A model generated the notes under the pieces. That model was not told the origin of the DNA and did no database searches. It was given only the letters and a program-made list of their open reading frames with translations. Position numbers and translations under genes: made by a program. Below are positions 7,444-15,400 of a stretch of 19,764 bases of DNA, one piece after another (within the stretch, counting starts at the first letter, position 1; the number at the start of each line of letters is the position of its first letter). Origin of the DNA: Flavobacteriales bacterium UBA5871 (lineage in GTDB: Bacteria > Bacteroidota > Bacteroidia > Flavobacteriales_D > Crocinitomicaceae); NCBI GenBank assembly GCA_002432085.1, contig DJFN01000164.1, positions 1,749-21,512 on the forward strand, read 5' to 3'.

Positions 7444-7665
7444 AGGAGCGGCCGCCGAAGGCGGACTTCAGGATATCAAGACGTCAGGACATCAGGATAT
7501 CAAGATTTTTAGATTTACTCAGGCGCCGGACATTGAGGAGACAAACGCCGAAATGGGGTGTGATTTTCAATCGATTGTATAAGACAGGCAGGAGAGAGCG
7601 CAAATCAACGAGTCAGTCCTGATGCCTGCCGGTAGGTCTTAAGTCTGCCGAAGGCGGACGCTCCT
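7444..7665. repeat. 222-bp intergenic element bounded by 25-bp imperfect inverted repeats
   Basis: Nearly the whole MFS to NlpC/P60 spacer (7440-7678) is one segment whose ends are inverted copies of each other. The left end (7444-7468) read forward and the right end (7641-7665) read in reverse both begin AGGAGCG, continue CCGCC, then GGC, and end GACTT; 20 of 25 positions agree and three of the five differences are the inverted GAA/TTC loop. Each end is itself a hairpin (left CCGCC-GAA-GGCGG; right GTCTGCC-GAA-GGCGGAC with one wobble pair). No open frame or transposase is inside. It resembles a MITE- or REP/BIME-like repeat and may also stop transcription from both converging genes. Confidence 0.6.
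7468..7507. repeat. Five tandem copies of an 8-bp repeat, TCARGAYN
   Basis: The units are TCAGGATA, TCAAGACG, TCAGGACA, TCAGGATA and TCAAGATT, directly abutting. Within this array the 14-mer TCAGGATATCAAGA occurs twice, 24 bp apart. The array lies just inside the left inverted repeat of the 222-bp element and is non-coding. Confidence 0.75.
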
Positions 7666-7678
7666 GAATTCCTGAAAT

Positions 7679-8266
7679 CTATTGTTTGGTTCCTTCGCCG
7701 TAATCGAGGCGCTTGGCTTTGATGAAGCGCGGAATGTAGTACCGGCTTGTTTTGAAGTTGTCGATCACTACGCCGCGGGAAGTAGAAGCGTGGATAAAAC
7801 GAATGGCGTCGGGCGTTACTTCGACTACCAGCGCTACGTGTCCGACGCGGGTAGAATTGACATTACGACCTTTGAAGAACATCAGATCGCCCGGACGAAT
7901 ATCCGCCAGCTTCACCGTTTCGCCGAATTCAGCCAGTCCGTAGGAAGAACGTGTGAGCTCGAATCCAAAATTGCCCATTACATAGTAAATGAAGCCGGAG
8001 CAATCGAAGCCGGACGGCGTGGAACCTGCGTAATGATAAGGAGTACCGAGGTATTTCTTGGCGAAATTGATGATTTCATCGACCTGCTCGCTGTTTTTTG
8101 CCGGCAGTGAATCGTTTTTTACTTTTGCAAGCGTATCGTTTGCGATTTCCAGCGCATTGGAATCAGGAACAGTCAGATCCGTTTCTTCCTGGGCGAAGCT
8201 GAAGGAACTCAGAGAGCCCATCATCAGCACAAAAAAGATGGTATTTAACCTGCTAAATGATTTCAC
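7679..8266 (-). CDS. Secreted NlpC/P60-family cysteine peptidase
   Basis: The 195-residue protein has a signal peptide (cleavage predicted SFA|QEE before Gln26), a polar linker, and one NlpC/P60 domain (about 62-185). Catalytic residues are visible: Cys89 in FDCSGF, His143 in GHVALV, and the polar third residue His159 in FIHAST. YLGTPYHYAG before the Cys and RPGDLMFF before the first His are also family signatures. Such enzymes are gamma-D-glutamyl-diaminopimelate endopeptidases that cut peptidoglycan stem peptides during cell-wall remodelling. There are no SH3 or LysM targeting domains, so it is a minimal single-domain form. The start is GTG at 8266, needed to give a complete signal peptide with its basic n-region; it lies 5 nt after a perfect TATTTTTG element. 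It is divergent from the MerR-like gene. Confidence 0.92.
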   Translation of the reverse strand: MKSFSRLNTIFFVLMMGSLSSFSFAQEETDLTVPDSNALEIANDTLAKVKNDSLPAKNSEQVDEIINFAKKYLGTPYHYAGSTPSGFDCSGFIYYVMGNFGFELTRSSYGLAEFGETVKLADIRPGDLMFFKGRNVNSTRVGHVALVVEVTPDAIRFIHASTSRGVVIDNFKTSRYYIPRFIKAKRLDYGEGTKQ

Positions 8267-8271
8267 GGCTG

Positions 8272-8279
8272 CAAAAATA
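8272..8279 (-). promoter_or_regulatory. Promoter -7 element of the NlpC/P60 gene
   Basis: On the minus strand this reads TATTTTTG, an exact TAnnTTTG match, 5 nt before the GTG start at 8266. It implies a leaderless or nearly leaderless mRNA. No clear -33 TTTG was found. Confidence 0.55.
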
Positions 8280-8289
8280 TCACTATTTT
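8274..8289. promoter_or_regulatory. Inverted repeat in the NlpC/P60-MerR divergent spacer, candidate operator
   Basis: AAAATA-TCAC-TATTTT is a perfect 6-bp inverted repeat with a 4-nt spacer. It overlaps the -7 element of the NlpC/P60 gene in a 45-bp divergent intergenic region beside a MerR-type regulator gene. A bound protein here could block or remodel that promoter. Being AT-rich and short, it could be chance. Confidence 0.3.
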
Positions 8290-8311
8290 CACAGAAATAA
8301 AACCCTTCATT

Positions 8312-8665
8312 TTGAGCAAACTAGACGGAGTTGAATTGACAAAGCTGTATTATTCCATCGGAGAGGTGGCGGCTTTGTTCAATGTAAACACCTCGCTCAT
8401 AAGGTTTTGGGAAAAGGAATTTACAGTAATACAACCGAAGAAAAATAAAAAGGGAAACCGGCTGTTTACTGTTAAAGATATCGAAAATTTTAACAAGATT
8501 TATCAGCTTGTCAAGGCTGAAGGGTACACACTCGACGGCGCGAAAAAAGCACTTCGCTCCAAAGAGTCGGCAATCGAAACACCCGGGAATCTATCCAATG
8601 AACAGGTTATTTTACGCCTGGAATCTATCAGAGCGCGCTTGCTGGAGTTGAAAGGCAAAGAATAA
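8312..8665 (+). CDS. MerR-family transcriptional regulator
   Basis: The 117-residue protein is a small DNA-binding regulator. Residues about 13-85 form a MerR-type winged helix-turn-helix: YYSIGEVAALFNVNTSLIRFWEKEF is the helix-turn-helix, then KKNKKGNRLFTVKDIENFNKIYQLVKAEGYTLDGAKKAL completes the wing and second motif. The remaining ~30 residues (NEQVILRLESIRARLLELKGKE) are a short dimerisation helix. No effector-binding domain or metal-binding Cys pair is present, so the signal is unknown. The protein contains no internal Met, so a non-ATG start is required; TTG at 8312 is used, with TTG at 8336 (preceded by GGAG) as an alternative. It is divergent from the NlpC/P60 gene by 45 bp and may regulate it (inference). 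Confidence 0.88.
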   Translation: MSKLDGVELTKLYYSIGEVAALFNVNTSLIRFWEKEFTVIQPKKNKKGNRLFTVKDIENFNKIYQLVKAEGYTLDGAKKALRSKESAIETPGNLSNEQVILRLESIRARLLELKGKE

Positions 8666-8667
8666 TT

Positions 8668-8705
8668 CACAATTCATAATTCAGAATGCATAATTCAGAA
8701 TTGTG
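8668..8705. repeat. Nested direct and inverted repeats between the MerR-like and aroB gene ends
   Basis: CACAATTC (8668-8675) and GAATTGTG (8698-8705) are inverted copies closing the segment. Inside, CATAATTCAGAAT occurs twice with a 14-bp period (8675 and 8689). It fills most of the 49-bp spacer between two converging genes. The hairpin could act as a weak bidirectional terminator, but it lacks a GC-rich stem. Confidence 0.55.
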
Positions 8706-8714
8706 TGGTTTCAA

Positions 8715-9800
8715 TCAATTTGAGGTATAGACTGAATCGACGTATAAAAGGGCTTCGTAGGCTTCCTGATGTGTGATGACGTTGTCGAATGTGCAAGCGC
8801 CGATTCCTTCCAGCAGAATGCACAGAATCTTTCCGTCGGCGTTTTTCTTGTCGTGGACCAATAGCTCCAGCACACCGTTCTTGTCTTCTTCGCTCAACGG
8901 AATGTGATCATAGATCTGCGTGAGGTAATTCGTGATCTCGAGCAATTCGCGCTGGGTGATCTTCTCGCGTTTGAACGACAAATAACTCTCAGCGATCATC
9001 CCGATAGCGACCGCATGACCGTGTGCAACCGGTTCGATACTCAAGCAATAGCCTTCGATGGCGTGACCGATCGTGTGCCCGAAGTTGAGCGTTTTACGAA
9101 CACCTTTTTCATACGTGTCTTCGGCAACGACGCGGCTTTTTATTCCGGCCGAAATAGCAATCAGCTCGGCAAAGTGGTTGTTGTTCAGAACTTTTACCGG
9201 ATCGAGCTGGCAGAGCGTATGCCAGTAGTTCTTATCGGCGATCAGCGCGTGCTTGAGCATTTCCGCGTAGCCTGAAATTAGCTCGCTTTCCGGAAGTGTT
9301 TGCAGGAAGATCGGATCGATATAGATCTTCAACGGGTGATTGATAACACCCAGCTGATTTTTATAAGGACCGAGATCGATTCCTGTTTTTCCACCGATCG
9401 CGGCATCCACCATTCCCAGTAAAGTCGTCGGAATGTTCACGAATTCCAATCCGCGCTTATAGATGGAAGCAATGAAACCGCCCATATCGGTCACAACACC
9501 GCCGCCGATATTGATCACGAGGTCTTTGCGTTCGATAGCATACTGCGAAAGCGCTTCCCACACCTGGAAACAAACTTCCAGTACTTTGTTTTCCTCGCCG
9601 ACAGGCAACAGCATGACTTCCGCTTCTTCGAGTCCGGGAAAAGAGGTCAGAATGTATTCCAAACAGTGATCGTGGGTGTTCTCATCCACCAGGATGATCT
9701 TCTTTGCGGTAGCATAAGGGCCCGTTAACAAAGCTTCCAGGGAGGAGGAAGTAATGTTGCCAATCTCTATATCGCATTCATCAATGCTAAACTGCTTCAC
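8715..9800 (-). CDS. aroB: 3-dehydroquinate synthase
   Basis: AroB converts DAHP to 3-dehydroquinate, the second step of the shikimate pathway, using NAD and a divalent metal in the cytoplasm. The 361-residue protein has the family landmarks: VDENTH (38-43), the NAD-binding NIGGGVVTDMGGFIAS (97-112), RG (116-117), PTTLLGMVDAAIGGKTG (124-140), SGYAEMLKH (176-184), and NFGHTIGHAIE (239-249) plus HGH (260-262). By family homology E180, H246 and H262 should bind the metal. The open frame can be extended to a TTG at 9869, but the family begins close to the GTG at 9800 (MKQFSIDECD), giving a normal length. A TATTTTTG element about 66 nt upstream of that GTG implies a leader of about 60 nt. No other shikimate genes adjoin. 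Confidence 0.95.
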   Translation of the reverse strand: MKQFSIDECDIEIGNITSSSLEALLTGPYATAKKIILVDENTHDHCLEYILTSFPGLEEAEVMLLPVGEENKVLEVCFQVWEALSQYAIERKDLVINIGGGVVTDMGGFIASIYKRGLEFVNIPTTLLGMVDAAIGGKTGIDLGPYKNQLGVINHPLKIYIDPIFLQTLPESELISGYAEMLKHALIADKNYWHTLCQLDPVKVLNNNHFAELIAISAGIKSRVVAEDTYEKGVRKTLNFGHTIGHAIEGYCLSIEPVAHGHAVAIGMIAESYLSFKREKITQRELLEITNYLTQIYDHIPLSEEDKNGVLELLVHDKKNADGKILCILLEGIGACTFDNVITHQEAYEALLYVDSVYTSN

Positions 9801-9866
9801 GTGTGTTTTTTTATAGCGCTGAACAGCTATCCGATAATATCTGCATATTTCCAGCCATTCCAAGGA

Positions 9867-9874
9867 CAAAAATA
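9867..9874 (-). promoter_or_regulatory. Promoter -7 element of aroB
   Basis: On the minus strand this reads TATTTTTG, an exact TAnnTTTG match. Transcription from here would begin near 9861, some 60 nt before the GTG start at 9800. It lies 12 bp from the oppositely oriented proline dehydrogenase element, so the two promoters probably interfere. Confidence 0.45.
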
Positions 9875-9886
9875 ACGTAAAGCACT

Positions 9887-9894
9887 TAATTTTG
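9887..9894 (+). promoter_or_regulatory. Promoter -7 element of the proline dehydrogenase gene
   Basis: TAATTTTG is an exact TAnnTTTG match and is followed after only 4 nt (CCCC) by the ATG at 9899. This places the expected transcription start at or within a base or two of the start codon. Confidence 0.55.
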
Positions 9895-9898
9895 CCCC

Positions 9899-11068
9899 AT
9901 GGTATCGTTCAATAATACGGAGATTGCTTTCAAGCATAAAAGCGATCGTGATCTGCGCCGTGCGCGTTTTCTCTTTAAAGTTATGGCCAGCCCGGCACTG
10001 GTAAAAATGGGCAAAGGCCTTACCAACTTCGGTCTCCGGCTTCATCTGCCAATCAATGGTTTGATCAAATCAACGATCTTTCGTCAGTTCTGCGGCGGCG
10101 AAACCATCGAAGAATGTACCGAAACAATTAACAATCTTTGGAAGAACCGCGTCGGAACGATCCTCGATTATTCTGTGGAAGGAAAAACGTCTCCTGAAGA
10201 TTTCGAAGCAACGACACGTGAGATCATCGCGACCATTGCCAAAGGAAAGGGCAATCCGGCCATTCCGTTTGCTGTATTTAAAATAACGGGTATTTCCCGC
10301 TTTATGATCCTGGAGAAATCCAATGCTTCGGTGAGTGATCTTTCGGCGGAAGAAACCGTTGAATACAATGAAGTGGTGGAGCGCGTGGACCGGATCTGCA
10401 AAGCGGCGTTCGAAAACGACGTTCCGGTATTTATCGATGCGGAAGAAACGTGGATACAGGATACGATCGATCGCATGGCACACGACATGATGCTGCGTTA
10501 CAACCGTTCGAAAGCGATCGTCTTCAATACCGTGCAGATGTACCGCCACGACCGTCTGGCTTTCCTCAAAGAATCCGTGAAATGGGCGAAAGAACAAGGC
10601 GTGCATTACGGCGTGAAGCTCGTTCGTGGCGCGTATATGGAGAAAGAGCGGGCTCGTGCCGAAGCACACGGTTATCCGTCGCCGATCCAACCCGACAAGC
10701 CGACTTGCGATAAAGATTACGATGCAGCGCTGACGTTTCTTATTGACGAGCTGGACCATATTGCTCTTTGCGCCGGAACACACAACGAAGAAAGCAGTCT
10801 TTTCCTGAGCGAGGTACTGAAACAAAAAGGCATTTCACTCGACGACGAGCGCGTGTATTTTGCACAGCTGCTGGGAATGAGCGACCATATTTCCTACAAC
10901 CTCGCGCATGCAGGCTACAACGTGGCGAAATATGTTCCTTACGGACCTGTCCGCGAAGTAATGCCGTACCTGATGCGTCGCGCTGATGAGAATACGTCCG
11001 TGAAAGGGCAAACGGGCCGCGAGCTCAGCCTCATTATGAAAGAGTTCGACCGCAGGAAGGCTAAATAA
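9899..11068 (+). CDS. Proline dehydrogenase (monofunctional)
   Basis: The 389-residue flavoenzyme oxidises proline to 1-pyrroline-5-carboxylate and passes electrons to the quinone pool, the first step of proline catabolism. Family signatures are seen in order: FKITGISRF (127-135), VFIDAEETWIQ (177-187), the catalytic-barrel segment KLVRGAYMEKERARA (240-254), GTHNEESS (293-300), FAQLLGMSDH (321-330), and the C-terminal YVPYGPVREVMPYLMRRADEN (345-365), whose Arg pair binds the substrate carboxylate. There is no P5C-dehydrogenase domain and no DNA-binding domain, so this is a single-function enzyme rather than a bifunctional PutA; the partner P5C dehydrogenase is not in the window. The ATG is 4 nt after a TAATTTTG promoter element. 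It is divergent from aroB (98 bp) and converges on the PorP/SprF gene. Confidence 0.95.
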   Translation: MVSFNNTEIAFKHKSDRDLRRARFLFKVMASPALVKMGKGLTNFGLRLHLPINGLIKSTIFRQFCGGETIEECTETINNLWKNRVGTILDYSVEGKTSPEDFEATTREIIATIAKGKGNPAIPFAVFKITGISRFMILEKSNASVSDLSAEETVEYNEVVERVDRICKAAFENDVPVFIDAEETWIQDTIDRMAHDMMLRYNRSKAIVFNTVQMYRHDRLAFLKESVKWAKEQGVHYGVKLVRGAYMEKERARAEAHGYPSPIQPDKPTCDKDYDAALTFLIDELDHIALCAGTHNEESSLFLSEVLKQKGISLDDERVYFAQLLGMSDHISYNLAHAGYNVAKYVPYGPVREVMPYLMRRADENTSVKGQTGRELSLIMKEFDRRKAK

Positions 11069-11080
11069 ACTCAATACCCA

Positions 11081-11098
11081 CACTCACACTCACACTCA
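11081..11098. repeat. Three tandem CACTCA units
   Basis: CACTCA is repeated three times exactly in the 42-bp spacer between the converging proline dehydrogenase and PorP/SprF genes. It is a short non-coding tandem repeat of unknown role; no terminator hairpin is visible in this spacer. Confidence 0.6.
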
Positions 11099-11110
11099 AA
11101 CTGGCTACTG

Positions 11111-12160
11111 TTACTGGTATCCTTTGAAATCATCCGGACACTGGTAGCGGCGTTTCAGCGCACGTTTACGCACGTATTTCTGGAACAGAACACGATCGTT
11201 CATGTCAATCACAAGGCTGATCTCGTGTGTGCCGTATGACGACGTTTTCAGTCGTGAAATGGTCATATCGAAGCCGTACATCACACGCCAGCTGGTTGCC
11301 GTTCTGGAAGGCAGGTTCAAACCGGCAGTGAAAATGAACGAATCGTATTGCTTAAAGCTCAAGGCCGCTGTGCGATTGCGGAACCACACACCGAATGTAA
11401 ACGGGCGATTCACGAGGTTCATCCCGATCGTAAACGTACGGAACTCGTTCTGCTGTTCGTAGACAAATCCCGGTGCATAGATCAGGTCGTTGATCAGGAG
11501 GTTCGTATTCCCGTGGAAAACGAAACGCATCGGCAATCGCTGATCGTCGCCCAGGAACGCGTCTCTCGGCTCGGAAAGGTGATGTAGGCTGGAACCGATC
11601 GTTGCGGAAAATTGCTGCAGCACACTCGAGCGACTTGGACGGCCGTTGAAGCGGAACACGAGTCCGGTATTGAAATCGGCGTAAGAAACGCGGTAATAGT
11701 TCGGACGGTTAAAGCTTGTCGGGTTCACATCGCCAAGCGTTTCATCCAGCTGATCGGAAAAAGTCAGCTTCGACCAATCGATGCTTTTCGTTACAAAACC
11801 ACCGCCAACGCCGGCCTGAACGATTACATTCCGTGTATCCACCGGACGATAGGAATAGGTGAAATAACCACCTGTCGTTCGGAGCATTGCTTCGCCGGCT
11901 ACGTCAGAATAGAGCATGCCGCCAATCCCCATCTTGAAAATCGATTGTGCTTCAAACGAGCCGGAATAAGTATTGAACCTTCCGGGAATCGGTCCCCAGA
12001 GGTTGCGGGCGTTCGCGCGGAAAGTCATGCCGTTGTTGATCGCCGTCATCGCCGGATTGTAATAGACCGGGTTGTTGTAGAATTGCGAGAAGTTCGGATC
12101 CTGGGCCGATATGCTAACCAGCGACCCAACAAAAATCAATGAGAGTAAGAGCTGTTTCAT
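11111..12160 (-). CDS. PorP/SprF-family type IX secretion outer-membrane protein
   Basis: The 349-residue protein belongs to the PorP/SprF family, outer-membrane beta-barrel proteins linked to T9SS and gliding motility. It has a signal peptide (MKQLLLSLIFVGSLVSISA, cleavage before Gln20) followed by the family N-terminus QDPNFSQFYNNPVYYNPAMT and the MTFRANARNLW segment. The rest is strand-rich with alternating aromatic residues, as expected for a barrel, and ends in a Cys-containing CPDDFKGYQ tail. In Flavobacterium, SprF lies directly after the giant adhesin gene sprB and is needed for SprB to reach the surface. Here the gene begins 3 bp after the stop of a giant T9SS type B substrate gene on the same strand, so a dedicated export or anchoring role for that protein is a strong inference. 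It probably has no promoter of its own. Confidence 0.92.
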   Translation of the reverse strand: MKQLLLSLIFVGSLVSISAQDPNFSQFYNNPVYYNPAMTAINNGMTFRANARNLWGPIPGRFNTYSGSFEAQSIFKMGIGGMLYSDVAGEAMLRTTGGYFTYSYRPVDTRNVIVQAGVGGGFVTKSIDWSKLTFSDQLDETLGDVNPTSFNRPNYYRVSYADFNTGLVFRFNGRPSRSSVLQQFSATIGSSLHHLSEPRDAFLGDDQRLPMRFVFHGNTNLLINDLIYAPGFVYEQQNEFRTFTIGMNLVNRPFTFGVWFRNRTAALSFKQYDSFIFTAGLNLPSRTATSWRVMYGFDMTISRLKTSSYGTHEISLVIDMNDRVLFQKYVRKRALKRRYQCPDDFKGYQ

Positions 12161-12163
12161 GGC

Positions 12164-12487
12164 TTATTGGATTACGGTTACGGTTCCTGATCGTTTGAGC
12201 TTGTTGCCGTATTCTTTTCCTTCCCACACGCGGTAGTTAAGGAACGTGGCACTGGCTTTCCAGACATAGGCGTCCTGCTGCACCGGCTGGCCCATGTAGG
12301 TTCCGTCCCAGTATTCGGTCGGACGGCCATCAGCGTCGAGCGCAGAGGTTTGCCAGATGAGGTTGCCCCAATCGTCATAGATCAGTAATTCGAAGCTGGC
12401 GAGACCAACGCCTTTCGGAATGAAATTCGCCACTTCGAAATCGGTGTGTCCGGGACTGATGGCGTTCGGAATGTAGAGTCCGTAGAA
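12164..12487 (-). other. T9SS type B C-terminal sorting domain
   Basis: The last 107 residues begin FYGLYIPNAISPGHTDFEV and continue FELLIYDDWGNLIWQT, YWDGTYMGQPVQQDAYVW and a final basic strand GNKLKRSGTVTVIQ. The pattern 'IPNAxxP', 'xIxDxWGNLI', 'WDG', 'YVW' is that of the gliding-motility-associated C-terminal domain (TIGR04131, CHU_C family). This signal directs export across the outer membrane by T9SS. Unlike the rest of the protein it contains five lysines. Confidence 0.93.
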
Positions 12488-15400
12488 GAAATCCACACCA
12501 ATCGTCTGATAGGTCGTATCGACACAACCGAATTCGTTGGATGCGATTAGCATCACATCGAACTCGCCGAAGCTGTTGTAGCGCTCAATCGGATTCATTT
12601 CCTCCGACGAATTGCCGTTACCGAAATCCCAGTACCAGGAACTCGAGTTGGTGGACGTATTGGTGAATTCGACCGTTCCACTCAACGGATCCGGATTTTG
12701 GATATTGACGAACTCGAAATCGGCCACCGGCGTTGGGTTTACGACGATAGGCATGTTAACGGTCAATGTATCGCCGCATCCGCCATCACCGTAGACCATG
12801 ACGGTCACGGGAAAAGTTCCGGAACCCGGAAAGGCATATTCGACAGTCGTTCCGGTATAGGTGTTGCCATCGCCGAAATCCCAGACCACTGAATCGGCAA
12901 AAGTGCTCGTGGAATTGAAAACAATCGCTTCTCCAACGCAGACGGTATCTTCCGGCAGAACGAAACCAGCCACAGGTGCCTGGTAAACATTCAATGTCAT
13001 TGTCGCCGTATCGGAACAGCCGTAGATATTGGAAGCAATTAGCTGAATATCGTATTCGCCCGGTGTTGTGTAAACGTGTCCCGGATTTGTAAGCGCGGAG
13101 GTGGCTCCGTCACCGAAATCCCATTCATAGTTCACTGCTCCGGTACTATTGTTTGCCGTAGCAATTGTCACCGGTGGATAACAGGAATTCGTGTTCACAA
13201 AGTCGAAGTCGGCCGTTGGAAGCGGATAAACGGTAACAACCTGCGCGGCTGAATCGGGACAACCGTTGGTATTTTCTACATACAAGCGAACGGTATAACT
13301 TCCAGCTGCAGTAAACGTGTGCGTTGGATTGAGCGCAGTGGAGAAGTTGCCGTCGCCGAAATCCCATGACTGGAAGTCGGCATTCGTGCTGTTGTTCGTA
13401 AAGCTCACTTCGAGCGGCATACAGCCATTCACCGGATTTGGTGTAAAGGCTGCCACAGCGTTGGTACTCACCACAACCGGATGTGTCACGCTGGCCGTAC
13501 AGCCGTTGGTCTGGCTTACGCCCGTTAAGGTTACGTTGTAAACGCCCGTTGCGGAATAGCTGTGCTCCGGATCGAACAGGGTAGAAGAGCCTCCGTCGCC
13601 GAAATCCCAGCTGCAGCTTGCGAGTCCGGTTGAAAGGTTGGTAAAGGTAAACGGCACATCGATGCAGACGGAGTCAGGCTCCGAGCTGAACGCTACGTTC
13701 GGAGAAGGGAAGACGGTAATGTCTACCGTTGCGGTATCGTAGCCGCAGCCGTCGTTGACATACAAATACACGGTATAAGTTCCTGCATCTGTAAACGTAT
13801 GACTCGGATTCGGATCGGTAGAAACGTTGCCATCGCCGAAATCCCAGCTCGAGAACGTTCCGCCCGAAGAGAACTGCGTAAAGTTCACCGTATGCGGTAC
13901 ACAGCCGGAAGGCGCATCTGTATTGAAGAACGCCGTTACCTGGTTTGGCAATACGGTGATAGTGTGATAAGCCGTATCAGCGCCGCATTCGTTTGCGACG
14001 ATCAGCTCGATAGTATAAGTGGTGTCGTTCGCGCCCGTCGTGTATTGATGCGTAAACAACGGATCGTCTGTGTTGGAAGTCGTTCCGTCGCCGAAGTCCC
14101 AGTCATACGTGTCCGGAAGGCCGAGGCTGTTGTTGGCAAACTCGAGCTCGAGCGGTGAACAGCCGATGTCGGTATTCGTCCCGAAAATAGCCGTCGGGCT
14201 TGGCATTGCCGTAACGGTTTCGATGTCGGTATCGGTTCCGCAGAAGTTCGTCACGGTCAGCGTGATCGTATAAGTCGTATCTGCGACCACGCCCTGGAAG
14301 TATGTTTGCGTTCCCGGATCCTGTGCGGTAGACGATTGTCCGTTGCCGAAATCCCAGTCGAAGCTCAGCGCCGGTCCGGTCGAGCTGTTGGTAAAGGAAA
14401 CGATAACCGGTGCACAGGCTGAATCGGGCGTCAAAGCGAAATCAGCTGTAGGTGGAATACGTACTTCAATCTGCTGTGTGATGGAATCCATACAGCCGAA
14501 AGCAGATGTGACGATTAGCTCGATGTCGAAGAAGCCAGGCGTGTTATACGTATGCGAAGGACTTTGCGCTGTAGCTGTTCCGCCGTCGCCGAAATCCCAG
14601 TCGTAGGCGTTGCCGAACGTACTGGTATTGGTGAATAATTCAGCCGTTCCGACGCATACTACCGGATTGAAAGTAAAGTTTGGTACCGGTGTCGGATGAA
14701 CGATTGCCAGCAAAGTATCTCTATTCAGACAGCCTGTTGCCGGATCGGTATACGTATAGATTTCCTGGTGCGATCCAACTGGCGGTACAGCCGGGTTGAA
14801 TTCGCCTGTCGCAGCATTCTGAATACCTGCTCCTGACCATGTTCCGCCGGCCGGAGTAGCTGTAAAGTTCACGATCGCATCGCTCGGACAGAAATCGAGG
14901 TTCGGCCCGGCGTTGACAATCGGAAGCGGATTCACGATCGCTACCAGTGTGTCACGCGTCAGACAGTTCCCTGCACCCAGGGAATAAACCAGGTTGAACG
15001 TGCCTGCTGTTGTCGGGTTGAAAACACCGGCTGGCGTGACATCCGTTCCGGTCCAAGTGCCGCCGGCAGCCGTTCCGTTGAGTACTACGTTCGGCGCATC
15101 GATACAAACCGCGAAATCGCTTCCGGCATTGGCCTGAACAGGATCTACGACGGTTACGACTTTCGAATCGAGGTTTACACAGCCGTTGCCATCTGTATAG
15201 ATGTAAGCCAGTGTAAAAGTGCCTGTTCCGGTTGGCGTGAAGACACCTATGGCGTTGATTCCGGTTCCGGACCATGTTCCGCCCATTGGCGAACCCATGA
15301 AGACAGTCGGAATAGGCTGATTACAAAGCGTCGTGTCGTTTCCAGCGCTTACTATCGGAAGCGGATTGATCGTCGCCGTCAATACATCCGAAGCGGAGCA

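Noticed and set aside
7444..7665. An insertion sequence
   Set aside because: There is no transposase frame and no evident target-site duplication; at most it is a non-autonomous element.
9801..9869. A 23-codon N-terminal extension of AroB from TTG 9869
   Set aside because: The family starts near the GTG at 9800, and the TTG lies inside the proposed -7 promoter element, so it would not be transcribed.
10070..10825. A 251-codon minus-strand frame inside the proline dehydrogenase gene
   Set aside because: It is antisense to a well-supported enzyme and shows no family motif.
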